Shown piece by piece: positions 45,293 to 58,217 of a stretch of 64,000 bases of DNA. Position 1 is the first letter of the stretch, and every line of letters begins with the position of its first letter. The stretch spans positions 868,001 to 932,000 of the forward strand of contig BJKQ01000001.1 in assembly GCA_006538405.1 (NCBI GenBank). Direction: 5' to 3'. This DNA comes from Hansfordia pulvinata. Its lineage: Eukaryota; Ascomycota; Sordariomycetes; Xylariales. The notes beneath the pieces are model-generated. The model made no database searches. It was not told the DNA's origin and worked only from the letters and a program-made list of their open reading frames with translations. Position numbers and translations under genes: made by a program.

Positions 45293-46843
45293 TGGGGAGG
45301 GCGCGGGTGGCTTGCTTATAAGCCTCCAGTATTTCTTCCGACGTGCTGCGCACTAATGTCTGTCGGAGATGAACACCATGCCTACGTCTTCTTCTGTAGT
45401 GTTTGGTTCCAGGGTTCTGTGCCAGCTCTCGTCTCGGTGCGTTTCAATACTCGGGACATAAATCCCATGTACCATCGTTCCTTCGATTAGCGAGAATATA
45501 TAAAGTGCATCTCTTTCTTCGTCGTTCAATCTGAATTGGCACCGTGCGCCGCGACATCTTGCACAGTAGGTCGATGTCATCTGGTCATATTCGATGCGCT
45601 TATCTCGCGAAGGGTTGTTTTATCCTACAGGAAGGCAGAGTAGCCGGGAGGACAAAAAAAGGGTCACAAATCAAGGGGTACTCAAAAGTCGGGAGAGAAT
45701 GCAACGCTACTCTAATGCGACGATTAGGCAAGGCGAACCGCGCTTGGTACATGCTGGCTGACGAGCTGTAAATATTGTTTCCGTCCGACTGGCAAGCTGA
45801 GCTTTGCATTTGCCTTTTGCTGTGTCACGGCAGATCCTCAAACACGTGATTCCACGTCCGCAAAGGCCGTATGCCCAAAGCCCAGTAACATTCGAGGGAA
45901 TGACGAGAGCTGACAAACTGAAGACCGTGATCTCTGTTACTGTACTAAAAGTGACGGCGCTGTCGAGCTATCCGTCTGAGGTTTCACACTCCAGTAAGAG
46001 TTGGAATAATCCAGGAACTTTACTACCACAGCCAACATTCCGAATGACCAGCGCTCGAATGGACGTGCCTACTTGATACATCTCAGACGAGCCGTTACCG
46101 GACTGTCCTTAATCCTCTAGGACATTCAATCCGACATCTCAAACTGGCCAGTCATGTGTTCAAGAGAAGCACCGGCTGCAGAGTCCGAAAGCCCCTACAG
46201 AATCGAATGGTGGTTTCAGCTGAATCGAATGCATGTTGTATTTTTCCGGGTTATTATAGCTAAGGTATGTTGATCTACATGTAGCAGAGGGGTGGTGATC
46301 GGCTCAGGATCAATGTACATGCGAGCCCCATTATGTACACTCCAATAGAGCCTTTCACCCCACAACTGCCATGCGACACACCCATCGGCAAGCAAATGCT
46401 AAGGTGCATGTAGCTATCGTATAGACAGCAGCCACCAAGGTGCATCCAATCCTTGGTGGATTATCTCCCCCCCACCCACGATTTGTCCGTCAGGGCCGTG
46501 TTCATCAGATCTCTGCAGCCCTCTTCCCGCCCGAGAATAGGCAAACCGAGACGTACTCCAATGTTGACGTAGCGAACGCAGTTCTCCACTCGCATCATCA
46601 CCACATCCATGTCCACTCCCCTGGGTACCGGACTGTCCTCCGAGTACCGCCATGGACTTGCAGTTCGTCCTGCCACGTCCAGCAAGTCCAAAATGAGACA
46701 TAGCTTCGTGATACTTTTCGTCGTGACGATATCCATTTCGAAGCAACCCAGACTGGTGGCTTGAGCCATTTTCATCTCAGATTGTTGTGGAAGAACAGGC
46801 CGTTAACTTTTCGCTTGATATCCGAGTTCAAATACCCAAAGGT
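45293..46843. other. Convergent 3' spacer between Dap1-like and Pat1 genes
   Basis: Both genes end into this 1.5-kb stretch. Base composition is less G+C-rich than in the genes, and a palindromic TACATGTA lies near 46276. The open frames are short and unconvincing. Confidence 0.45.
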
Positions 46844-48526
46844 TTACTTTAGAAGCTCTACATCGAGACCAATCGAGTGTAGGAAGAGGTTGACATTGTC
46901 CAGACGAGCTCTGGCCATGTCAGCCGGCAGCGTCTTGGACAGGGCGACAGTGTCCATGACCCGATCTTTGACAGCCAGCACAAGGCGCTGCTGCTCATCA
47001 GGGCCAGCTCCGATACCAATGGCTGCCAGAAAATGCCAGACGTGCTGATCCTCGGCAGATGCCACCGTTCCGGGAAAGATGTAGGGGATTGAGGGCTCCA
47101 GGATGTTGAAGAAGTGGTTGAATTGCGAGGCCCTGGTGAATGTTAGCAGAAGGAAGCTTTGGAGAAGAGGGATGCACGTACCATTGTTGCCAAGACTGCT
47201 CGTTACATTGGCCAGCTTCCTTGATCAGTTCGGCGCGGCTGAGTATCATCACCAACATCTCGACTCCAACCTTGGATCTGGCGACGACATCCACATTCAA
47301 GTTGCTTGTGATAAGGCCAAGAACTCCAGTGACGATTTGTAGGTCAGACTCGCCGAGAAGCTGGAGAATACTGGGGAATATGGTCTGGGAGAAGAGCTCG
47401 ATGTTTTCGCGGGTTGCTGCGGGGATGTTGACGGGCTCCCCAGTCTGAACCAGGGCGTTTCTAACAACGTCCAACTGGTCCAGATGCAGCACGATCAGCG
47501 TAAGAACGGTAGTACGCTGCTCGTGGCTGAGATGACGGAAGACGCGGCTGATGACCCGCATGCCCTTGGCGTACGAGATGAAGGAGATGAAAGGGTGAAC
47601 AGCGGTAGCGCCAACAGGCTCGTGGACCTTGAGATCCTTCCACAGTCGGTCGTTGTGGATCTGCAGCTGCGCCTGAAGCTCGATGGTTTCCTGGTCCGGT
47701 TCGGCGTTGGGACCAGGTGGCGGCGGCAGGTTCCTGGCAAGATCCTCCATCTTCATGAGGGTGAGATAAACGCTCTCAATACTCTTCAGCACTGCTTTGC
47801 TGTCGGTGGAGCTTCTGGTTCCAGAGTGCGAGCGTTGAGCACTGGCGGGACGACCAGAGTCGTTGCTCTCGGTACGCTTGATGTTCAGCAGCGGCTTGGG
47901 GTCTTGGCATTGCTGAAGGAAATCTTGCCGAGACTGCCTTCGATTACGAGCTGTTTGTTCTTAGGCTTGTTCTTGGCCGCCTCAACTGCGCGCTGGACTT
48001 GCTGTTCCATGCGCTGCATATGGTTCTCAGGACCCCGTCCATGGCGACGCATGCCGCCGTGACGACTGCCGGTTTGGAAAAGGTACGTTTGGGCAAAAGC
48101 ATTGAGAGGCTGGTTGGGGCTGGGGCGCAGTCCGGCTCGCAGTGAGCTGAGCACCTGGTAGTAGAAGTCTTCATCGAGAGATGGATCGGTCCTGTGGTTG
48201 TTGGGGTCCCCAGTGGCCGACACCAATTGCTGCAGCTGGATCCTGGTGATGAAGCTCTTGTCCTGAGGGGTCATCAGGCCATTGTCCTTTGACAAGACGT
48301 AAATCTTGTGGTTACGCTTGGCGCGTCGAGCTTCAGCTTCAAGAAACATGACCTTGTCTTCCTCCGAAAGGTGCGGCTGCCCAGGCGGATGGCCAGTCAT
48401 CGGGATTTGGTGGTTGAAAGATCCTTGAGACCAATGTTCGGACTGGACAGCGGCGGGGGCTCTGGGAGCATCAACAGACATGCGCTGCTGGTTTTGGAGA
48501 AGCTGGGCTTGAGCCATCATGGGGGA

Positions 48527-48575
<49 letters not shown>

Positions 48576-49414
48576 GCCAAGAGAGCGGGGACCGCGTGGG
48601 AGACAGGAGGGGTGTTTTTGGAGGAGGGACGCTGCAGGATGGAGACGGGGTGAGCTTGGGGAGTGCCTCCAGAAGGCGGGTAGCCCTGCTGTTGGCGAGG
48701 ATCGAGGGGATGTTGCATAGACTGCGCATGTAGCTGCGCCATTTGCTGTTCCGGAGTACCAAAGCCAAGCGGGTGTTGCGAATGGGCGGGAGCGACGGGC
48801 TTGGACTGGGATCGCATGGCGGCCTCGACCTCCTCAAGACTCATCATCTTTCTCGACGGTGCCGAAGAGCCAAGGGCTGGGGAGGGTTGAGAGTGGGGGA
48901 CAGCGGCAGCAGCTCCAGTAGCAGGAGTGGCGGACTTCTTGCGAACAGGCCCCCAGATCGAGGCATCCACTTGAAGCTCCGACACGGGCTCAGATTCCCT
49001 GTACTTTTCATAGCCGGAACGTGCGGGCTTGGGCGCAGACTGGTAAGAGTAACCGGGCGCGTTGTACGAGTAAGGCTGGTTGGCAGCAGGGATAGCAACG
49101 GGGGCGGCGGGTGCTTGAGACTTGCGGACAGGCTGCTGGCGAGTGAATCGCATATGCTCCTCCTCCATCGCGTCAGCTACCTTGTTAGTCTGGCCAAAGA
49201 AATCAAAGTCCTTGCCAACTTTGGCGGGGGCGGGGCCCGAGTCGCCGAAGGTGTCGTCGTTGAAGGCATCGTCGGTCTCGTCAAGCTGATCGCCCAAACC
49301 GTCATAGGTGTCCTCGAAGTCAAGGGCGTCGACATTGTCATGGTGGCCGGACAAGTCGGCAAAGGGGTCGTGCGACTGGCCAAAGCCAGGAGCGGCCGGG
49401 TTGTGCCCAAACAT
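46844..49414 (-). CDS. PAT1: mRNA decapping activator Pat1 (frameshifted in this sequence)
   Basis: Pat1 binds the Lsm1-7 ring, Dhh1 and Dcp2 and promotes decapping and P-body formation in the cytoplasm. Exons are 49414-47182 and 47132-46844, with a 49-bp intron (donor GTACGT, GCTAAC branch site). The start MFGHNPAAPGFGQ is followed by an acidic region, then FGQTNKVADAMEEEHMRF, an N-terminal Pat1 motif. A Pro/Gln-rich middle follows with a polyglutamine run of about 16 residues. The conserved C-terminal domain begins at KIYVLSKDNGLMTPQDKSFI and continues through SIESVYLTLMKMED to SQFNHFFNILEPSIPYIFPG. One base is missing at the CCCC run 47898-47901, between SNAKTP and KPLLNIKRTESND. The frame otherwise stops at 47885. 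The restored length is 840 aa, close to fungal homologues. Confidence 0.9.
48529..48575. repeat. GCT/CAG microsatellite coding for polyglutamine in Pat1
   Basis: About sixteen uninterrupted units in the middle, low-complexity region of Pat1. The repeat is pure at the DNA level, which suggests recent slippage. Confidence 0.9.
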
Positions 49415-52400
49415 GACCGAAGCGGAAGTCGTGAGATTGATACCGCGAGATAAGATAGATTCGGGGTTTAGGTTGTGGTCACTTGTTGAGTCTGCTGCGT
49501 CATGGTCAGTGGCTGTGCGAGGTGAGGGGAAGGTGAGCTGATTGCAGCAGTGGTGACGGCATGGGCAGCGGGAATAGGAAGATACCACTGATGAATCAGT
49601 GTAAGCCGTGTGGCAGGGTAATTATGGCGAGAAAACCCATTCTCGTGGAAGTGGACTGGCCATTGCGAGCCAGATCGGCGAGACGGGCGAGATGGGCGGG
49701 GCGGCGCGAGCAGAAAATGGACGCAAAGGGCGAGTTGAGGCAGGTGCAGCAGGGTGAAATTGGAGCGAGGCGACGAGGGATTGGATAAGCAAGACGTACA
49801 GCTAGGAGAGGCAGTAAGTTCGGGGTGTGGCGCGTCCTGGACGGATGAACATGGTGATGCTGCCAGGTTACGACGACGAGGTTGACGATGTGCAGACAAC
49901 CAGGGTAGCACAGAAGGCTGGCGAACTGGCGAGCCGGGCGAAGGAACGAAGGCAGGGCAAGGCCGAAGACAGGGCTGCAGAGCTACGCCAGAGATTGTCG
50001 AGGCTCTCCAGGCGCGAGGCAAGGCGGGCAAAGGCGCGTGCGACAGCGGGGTGCGGAGGGCGGTTGACTGTGCAGTGTAAACAGAGACAAGGTGAGGTTG
50101 CGGTGCGGGCGGGAGAAATGAGGCGATCCTGCCACGCCGGCGGTACATGAGGGAACATCCAGCAGGGCTGCTCTGGGGCTGCCCGCCACCTCACTGAAGA
50201 TGGCCGGAGCGGGCCACAGGGTAGGTGAGGAGGTCTCTACGTACCGCGGAAAGGCACCTTGAGCTACATCTGTCAGGTAACTTCCACGACCAGCCGCCGG
50301 GTCTAGGATATTCGACCTTCAACCCGTGGGTTGCAGCCCCACCGTCTGGCTCGCAGCTGACATGAGCTGTCGCCATCATGACCTTAGGTACATGGATGTA
50401 GCGCGTGCAGCACGAGTATCTAAGTACCTTATGTGAGGTACCGACCTGTAGGCGTGGGGTCTCCGGCGCCGCTCCATCCATGATGGCAGCGCTGCCCGGT
50501 TCCGCTCATGATTCATCCCACTTCCACATCCGGCCCTTACCTAAGGTACGGAGTGCGGATACTCGTAGGTGGTACCTGATGTAGCGCTATACACGTGACC
50601 ATCATCGAGGCCTTCGAGAAACACTGCTCCGACCATCCTGTCGCCAACGCTGCACACGGTGAGACGACAACGAGACACTCATTCGGCAATAGCGAAGTAG
50701 GTAGTCGCCATGCATGGGGTTTCGACGAGTTCTAGTTTAGAAGCGCTTGTATGCATTCGACCATGTAGCGCAGTTGGCCTCGCAAAGCTGCACCATCATC
50801 AGTGACGGTAAGTATCTGAAAGGGAGCAGGCATGGTCAAGGTGCTCCTCAAGACCTGTTCTGACGAGATTGCTCACTATTTCTTGTATGAATTGCAACAA
50901 TACCTGGCCGTGATGGCGTTGGGGAAACAGACGCACGAGATTTGGAGGATGACTGATGGGCTGGTGGATTGAGAGATTCTGCAAAGCTTCACGAATGACG
51001 CCACTCGTATATGGCTGCTGCAGATGTTCCAACGAGCTGCATGCCTCTGAGAAGAGAATTTACGACGTGGTTTGCAATAGACGTAGACGCTTGCACTATC
51101 CACGAGTCCACGTACGTACACACACACGCGTCTCCTCATCTGCCGCCTCGCCCAGTCCCACCCATCCGTGCCACCGTGCCACTCTGCAACGGCCCCTGCG
51201 CGCCGGACGCTTCTCGAGGCCTTCTAGATCGGCCCCTGCTCGTAACGTACCACGCGCTGTGGCCGCCCTTGGTGACAGACCCATGTGCGCCGTGCCCTGA
51301 CCCGCCTGGCTTCGTTTCGGCCGTTGGAGCCGCGGCAAGGGAGCGACGGTGGCGTGGGTGACGGCCTAGGCCGCATCCATCAGGGTCTTGATATCCAGAC
51401 CAGACCATCTTTGCGAGTAGCGCTAGTTGGGCTGCTGATGAATAGCGGCGCCCATCCGTGGCTGTACCCGTAATGTGTCGTGTCGTCTTGTCGTGACACA
51501 GCTGCAACCGCGTAGTATCCGTATACCCTGAGCACAAGACAAGAGTGGCTTCACAACTCATGCCACGGAGCAGGCTGGGCTATGAAGCCAACAAGGGCAG
51601 AAACTTTCAAAAATTGTATCATTTCATCTCCTGACTGGTCCCAGATCCAGGCGCGCCACTCGCCAGCCACAGCCCAGGCGCGATTGATGCCTCCGTGCGT
51701 GCCTTGTACTCGTACCTGCGTGAGTGGCGACCCGTCACCATACTTGTAGCGCGCAGAACATACCGGACCGACGGCACTCGTCACAAAGCTCTGTGTGGTG
51801 GTGGGCGCTCGACCCTGAATGGGGCCTCGTTGATTGGAAGTGGGAGTGCGCTCTCGGCAACTTGGTTGCCGGTCCTGTCTCGATCAGGGGTATGATCGCC
51901 ACGATACGAGATCCTCGAGGCACTCGAGGCCCGCCAATCAGAAAATTCCAAGGGAACAAGCTGCCTGCCAGGTTGTCGGATACGGGATACAGATACCGTT
52001 CTGTGATGGAAGAGAAAGCCGCTCAAGGAGCACAGAACATCGGGTACATTGACTATTGACTAGATCAGTCTCCATCGCGGCTGGTCTCACGAATTGGGCC
52101 CTCAACGAAAACAACGAGTGCGACTCCAGAGACAGCTCGAACAATTACACACGACCAAAACCGGGAAATGTCTTGTTGACGACTCGAAAAAGTCCAGCTC
52201 ACTCGACAAGGGCAGCGCTGGATGAATACTCGTAGGTACGGAGGTCCTCGCGCTCGGTCTCGCCCCGGAGGCCTTGAAGGACCCCGGTACCCGCAGACTC
52301 TCGTCCCATCCTGGCCCCTGTCTCCCTGTGTTTGTTGGCCGGCCCAAGCAGGACCTCCCCTGCGTCTTTGTACTCTCGCCTGCCTGATTCAACACTGAGC

Positions 52401-53478
52401 CCGTATCTTTCGGTCTGGCAGCTCGTCGACCAATACCCTCCATCCTCGGCTTGGTCGGGTTGTCGCATTGCCGCCCTGATATGTAGGTACTTGTGTAAGT
52501 ACCAGATGCCCTTGACTGGCCCCGGCCGCGCCCGGGACTCTAACCACCGCTATCTTTCCGACGTGTGCTGCACGCGAAAATACAACATCAAATGGGACGT
52601 CCATGGATGGCGTACGAGCCTGCTGCGTGGTGCCCTGCAAGTATCGTAGACACTTTAGCGACCACCTAGGTTGATGGTGAGACACACGGATCCTGACACG
52701 CGGACACGCCTAAGTTAGGCCGCCGACGCCCACTTGCTGGGTGCAGCTGAGGCGCTTGCCCCTTTACCGCCTAAGCCCTTGCTTTGAGGCTCTTTGCAGG
52801 CACGGGCACTCGTACCTGAAGCACCCGACCTTCCTTGGGGACCTAGATTCATGATGTATCTATCTACATGTACCTTACCTACAGTACCTACCTACCTTAC
52901 ATCATTGATATCCATGGATCTGCTTGTCAGCACCATGATTAACAAACTTGTAGGTTGCAGCCCTGCGCCGCGCCACTCGAGGTTCTCTGCGAGTGCCCAC
53001 GCTCGCGTGGAGCTTGTATCCCGTGCTGCGACTCTTTGTGTCCCATTCGTTTCGAGGGACGCAATGGGAGCAATGGATGCTTGGCCTGCAGAGGTACCGC
53101 TGCGGGTCTCGACTCCTTGCAAGTACCTAACTCATAACGGGGTACGAGTACTCGTGCCTGTCGTACTAGACCCGTAAGTGCCTCCCCAGCGCCATCAACC
53201 CCTGCAACCTGCTGAGCCGGCCATGGCTGCACCTTCCGTTCCCTCCACCCCACACCCACCTGCCCAGTACGAGTACCAGCGCAGTGTACCTAACCCGGAC
53301 CTCCAGGCCGTCCCTTTCTGCCAAGCCCTCGCAGCCCACCTATTATCCCGTCGCCTTCGCCATCTCCTGTCCAGCGGCGATCGTCTCAACTTCTGCCCGC
53401 CGTCGTCCCTCGACTGACTGATTGACTGCTACGCTCAGTGTCTGTCTGGCTGCATCATCATCGCCAGCGACCGTCATC
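49415..53478. other. 4.1 kb divergent spacer between Pat1 and the second GT15 gene
   Basis: This holds the promoters of Pat1 (leftward) and the mannosyltransferase (rightward). No complete gene is supported. A plus-strand 46-codon open frame at 50832-50972 looks coding-like but stands alone. The words TACATGTACC/TACCTACC (52863-52895) and GGTACGAGTACTCG (53141) lie toward the right end. Confidence 0.4.
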
Positions 53479-55124
53479 ATGGCCGCCGCAAACGCGCGTA
53501 TCGTCAGATACCTGCTATTTGCCGTCTTTGTGAGTTTCATCCGCTCCACATCCACCGCCCCGTCCATTCCCTACTCAGCATTGCCACCCTCAGCTCATTT
53601 GGTGCTAACATTGGCCGCCAGTTCATCATCGCTTTCTACTTCATCTCCAGTTCCTCTTACAACACCACCCCCTTAAGGCCCGAGAATTTTGGCGTTGGTA
53701 AGGGCAAGACGACGCCCCCTTCTACCGATACATCCGCATCCCACTCCGTAGCCGATCTGAAAACCAACTCCAAGGCCAGCGGCGCCTCCGACGACAGCGC
53801 CAGCGGAAGCAGCAGCGGCAGCAGCGGCAGTGGTGGCAGTGGTGGCAGCCATATCGGGACCGGCAGCAGCGGCAGCAAATATGGCTCTGGCTCCGGCTCA
53901 AGCGCCTACAAAGGATCCGGCCAGTCGCCCGTCGGTAGCCCCATGCAGCAGCAAGACCTCGCGGAGGCTCCCATGGCTTTGACTCCCGCCGATGCTGGCT
54001 GGGACGACCTTGTAGGAATCGCCCCCGGTCCCCGCATGAACGCGACCTTTGTCACCCTCGCCCGCAACAGCGACGTCTGGGAGATTGCCAAGTCCATCCG
54101 CCAAGTGGAAGACCGATTCAACCGCCGCTACAACTACGACTGGGTCTTTCTCAATGACAAGCCCTTCGACGCCACTTTCAAGAAGATCACCACCTCGCTC
54201 GTTTCGGGAAAGACTCACTACGGCGAGATTCCCAAAGAACACTGGTCTTTCCCTGACTTCATTGACCAAGATAAGGCGGAGAAGGTCCGTGAAGACATGA
54301 AGGAGCGCAAGATCATCTACGGTGACTCAATCAGCTACCGTCACATGTGTCGCTTCGAGTCGGGTTTCTTCTTCCAGCAGGAACTCATGAAGAATTACGA
54401 GTGGTACTGGCGCGTTGAGCCCAGCATCGAACTGTACTGCGACCTCCACTACGACCCCTTTCGCTTCATGTCCGAGAACAAGAAGAAGTACAGCTTCGTC
54501 ATCAGTCTTTACGAGTATATTGAGACCATTCCCACCCTTTGGGACAGCGTCAAGAAGTTCGTAAAGAACTATCCCGAGCACATTGCGGAGGGCAACTCGA
54601 TGGGCTTCTTGAGCGACGACAAGGGCGAGACCTACAACAAATGCCATTTTGTACGTAACCAGCAACGGCCCATCCATTTCCAGTTGAAGGGTACTAACCT
54701 GCTCAATAGTGGTCCAACTTTGAAATCGGCAACCTCAACTGGCTCCGAAGTAAGGCCTACACCGACTACTTCAACTCCCTCGACAGGGATGGTGGGTTCT
54801 TCTACGAGAGATGGGGCGATGCTCCAGTGCATTCCATTGCCGCCGGCCTGCTCCTCAAGAAGGAAGAGATCCATTTCTTCAACGACATTGCGTACTGGCA
54901 CGTGCCTTTCACGCATTGCCCCACCGGAGAGAAGACTCGGCTGGACCGACGCTGCACCTGCGACCCCAAGAACAATTTTGACTGGAAGGGGTATTCTTGT
55001 GAGTCCATTCCCTTGTATCCACTCGGTCGTGTGTTGAGATGACTGACCACATACCGCAGGCACGGCAAGATACTTTGAGTTCAACGGGATGGAGAAGCCC
55101 GAGGGTTGGGAAAACCAATCGTAG
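53479..55124 (+). CDS. Glycosyltransferase family 15 alpha-1,2-mannosyltransferase, KRE2/MNT1 type
   Basis: A Golgi enzyme adding alpha-1,2-mannose to protein glycans. Exons are 53479-53529, 53622-54650, 54710-54998 and 55060-55124; introns of 92, 59 and 61 bp are all in phase, and the product is 477 aa with no frameshift. The first intron splits the membrane anchor ([19 protein letters not shown]). A long Ser/Gly-rich stem follows. Catalytic motifs are [97 protein letters not shown] and [17 protein letters not shown], then CTCDP and a C-terminal [13 protein letters not shown]. This layout is typical of Kre2/Mnt1 and Ktr1. Which yeast paralogue it matches best is not decidable by eye. Confidence 0.95.
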
Positions 55125-55953
55125 TAGCTCGATAGAGCTGCTTAACGGATTTTTATGAAGAGCATTTTTTTCTTGCAGTGTTTTCAAACAGGTGTTCCGG
55201 TTTTGGTTCTTGAAGAGTGAATGCTTTTGTTCAGATTCACATGTAAAAGACAAGAAACGAATGAGACACGGATTAATCCAGGGAGCAAATGACGAATTCC
55301 ACGATATACTGTCCCCGCCAGAAAGTGATTGACGCGTTTCAGAATGGAAATCTACGCGCACCGCGGCCTGATACATAATCGAAGCTTTCTTTGAGCCAAT
55401 TATACAATCCACACGTTGGCTTCCCACCCGCACGCCAAAAGTGGAATGTAGGAACTCCCCCGCCCCCCGAGAAAAAAAAAAAAAAGGACACCATACCGTC
55501 GCGACCAACACGTGATGAGGGAGATTTCCACTGAGAAGGTAAAGACGTAGGCAATGGTACAATGAATGAAATGACTGCGATAGTGAAGCGCAAATGTGTT
55601 GCTCATGGCTCGCTTCAGAAAGCTTTATAGTACAAGGCCCCTCTCAATGTCTAGGGACCAATCTAAGCCCGCATCTTCGTCTATCTTTTTTTTCCGCCGT
55701 CGTAAATGAATGTACAGATAGTTCACACCGGACCCTGTTTCGACCCCTCTGCCAGGCACCCGCGATAGATATCCGCAGCAGCTGCCCTGGAGTTTTTATC
55801 GTCGATCCAGAGCAGCGCCCCAATCAACAGCTGCTGCACCACCAGACTGTATCCATCCTCATTAGGCTCGACATGCTGCAATGTGTGCATCTTTGAGGGC
55901 CTGTTAGCAATGTGCACAGGTTCCGGTAACTCCTAGCCCTCGTTTCCTATCCT
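55125..55953. other. Convergent 3' spacer
   Basis: The mannosyltransferase and the mitochondrial ribosomal protein gene end into this stretch. It is comparatively A+T-rich and contains a 14-base A run near 55474-55485. No gene is seen. Confidence 0.5.
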
Positions 55954-56788
55954 CTAGCTCGTCGTGGCCTTCTTGGGCTTCTTGGCGCCGTATTTGCTCC
56001 TGCTCGTGGCGCGGTTGGCGACACCACCCTAATAGAAGTGAAGAAGTGGAATTGTCAGCGAGAATTGTTTCATCGGCGTGTCGTTTCCAGAGCTGCGGAA
56101 GAAACCCCCGGCCGGGTGTCTATCCGAAGCGGTCGGCAGCAGTGAAGGAGGGGATATGGACAACTCACCAGGTCGAGAGCGCCACGGACGAGATGGTAGC
56201 GGACACCGGGGCAGTCCTGGGCGCGGCCGCCGCGGACAAGAACGACGCTGTGCTGCTGGATGTTGTGTCCTTCTCCCGGGATATAGGCGGTGATCATGCG
56301 GCCTGAGGAGAGGCGAACACGGGCCGTCTTGCGCTCGCCCGAGTTGGGCTTCTTGGGCTTGACGATGCCGACCTTGAGGCAGACTCCTTTCTGCTGGGGG
56401 CAGTGCGTGTCGGAGAGAGCGGGGGAGACGGCGTGGCGCGCGCGCTGCGGCTTGCGGCATCCCTGTGGGCGGCGGCAGTGGTTAGCTGGGCTGCATGTGT
56501 TGTGGTTCGAGGACTGCCAAGTCTCGATTTTCTCGTTCCCCAGTCTAGTTCCACAGGCCTTTTCTGCTTCGTGGCGTTCGGGCAGTCCTGCGAGGGGGGA
56601 AAGAGGGGGGCGGGCAAACGAACCCTCAGGATCTGGTTGAGCGTCGCGTTCTGTACGGGCGTGCTGGAGAAGGCGCGGGTGGCCGCGGCGATGGTGGACT
56701 TCGGGGCGGCCGCGACGGCGGCGGGAGCGCGCAGGGCGGGCCGCAGGGCTAGCGAAGGCCACAGCGAGCGGATGATCGGGGCGGCCAT
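55954..56788 (-). CDS. MRPS12: Mitochondrial small-subunit ribosomal protein uS12m
   Basis: uS12m is part of the decoding centre of the mitochondrial small ribosomal subunit. Exons are 56788-56624, 56462-56169 and 56028-55954; introns of 161 and 140 bp are in phase, and the product is 177 aa. The first exon is an Arg/Ala-rich mitochondrial presequence ([12 protein letters not shown]). The S12 core follows: [76 protein letters not shown] and [15 protein letters not shown]. The KKPNSG segment is the decoding loop known from streptomycin-resistance sites of bacterial S12. The last exon gives a basic tail ([16 protein letters not shown]). No frameshift is present. Confidence 0.95.
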
Positions 56789-58217
56789 GGTCGGGGAGGT
56801 GGTGAGGTCGGACGGCAGGGTGGTCGTGTCGTCGGGGGGTGATGATCGCGTGGGTGCAAAGGCGATTTTGCTGCCAGAGGCTCGTCTGGATGCGACGATC
56901 AATTCACTGGCCCGGTGGCTTTGCGTGGCCGATCCTGCTGGTGAGTGAACGGGTATCGAGGTACCTCGGGCTCACGGGTCCGGCACCTGATGCTGGGCGA
57001 ACCGGCCCAGGTGGCAGTCCCTAGTAAGTACCTACCTCAGGTATCTATCACAGCTGGCAGAGAAATGTCGAATACAATGGAGGCCAGTCCTGACTCGGCA
57101 GGTCCCTAACGCCGACAGGCCCGCGATGGCATCTTACCGAGAAAGGTCTAGCCCCCTACTGAGCAGAGGGGCGCCTCAGGCTACTTAACGCTAAGGTCCT
57201 CTGCCTCTGTCATTCACATGCTGGCTCCTATTCCTCTTCCATTGCCCCGAGGCAATGATGTACGAATACAAAATAGCGTTGGCAATTCGAGAGGAGGTGG
57301 AGCCCCAATTGCAAAGCTTCCGTGCTGGCGTTGAGCGGCTTGTTGTCAGCGCACTCACATAGGGCCACCATGTTAGTGATGTGTGGTGGTGTATTGAGAT
57401 GATGAGCGTAAGAACCGTTGACGTGACTGACGTAGGACCGGCTCGACCTGGTTGACGACGAGCGATCCAATGCAGCACCGCCAGCTTTGGCGGTCGCCCA
57501 GCGGAGCCCCGGCTTTCACTCGCCTCCGCATTCGGGACCCCGGCTGATGACGATGGATGTCATGTGTCACGGGTCCGTAAACCCGCGCGCCCGCCGAGAT
57601 AGCAAGCCGTGCAAGGCAAGCACGAGTGCCCCGTACGAGTACTCGTAGACTGTAGCAGAAGGAGCCGTCCGGGGCGCGTGTGGGGTCGCGATGGGTGCAA
57701 AGTGGGCTGGGCTGCCCAAGTTAGTGGAGTGGCTACCCTCGGCTGAAGCTGGACCAGCGCGGGCCAGCGGCCAGCGGCAGCCGCCCGCGAATGGCCTCCC
57801 TTCCGCCGACGTGATACCTCCCACTCCCCTCCCTCACCTCCTGTTGCTGCCCTACAAGACGCAATCGAACCTTCAACTCTCGTCTGTCTGTCCACCCGTC
57901 CTTACGTCTTCCTGTCATTGACCCGACTGACTAAGGTAGTCTAGTCCGCGCCCGAGCCCCTACCTACGAGTAGTCCATCCGTCCCCATTGTGCGCGTGCG
58001 CCCTCGTGTCTACTTAGTCAAGCTCTCCTCTAGTCTCCCGCCGGCCGGCCGTCATATTCAAAAAGCCTCCGTCTCCTTCCTCCATCCTGCTCTTCCGTCC
58101 TCCCCTCGTGAGACAGTCCCCTTGTGCAGAGAGAGACACCGCTGAGCAGAGAGAGACACCGCTGAAAGCCCGGATCTTCCAACCCGCCGCCTGTCAAAGC
58201 CGTTCGCCACCCTGACC
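56789..58217. other. Divergent spacer between uS12m and the acyl-CoA dehydrogenase
   Basis: Both flanking genes are read away from this stretch. It contains an exact palindromic word GTACGAGTACTCGT (57632), TACCTACC words and, just before the ATG at 58218, a 20-bp tandem duplication. No coding content was recognised. Confidence 0.45.
58126..58165. repeat. Exact 20-bp tandem duplication in the dehydrogenase leader
   Basis: Two identical copies of a unit starting GCAGAGAGAGACACC lie 53-92 bp upstream of the start codon at 58218. Confidence 0.9.

Noticed and set aside
50755..50800. A tRNA-like word (GTAGCGCAGTTGG)
   Set aside because: It resembles a D-arm, but no T-arm (GTTCGA-type word) or acceptor-stem pairing follows at the right distance.
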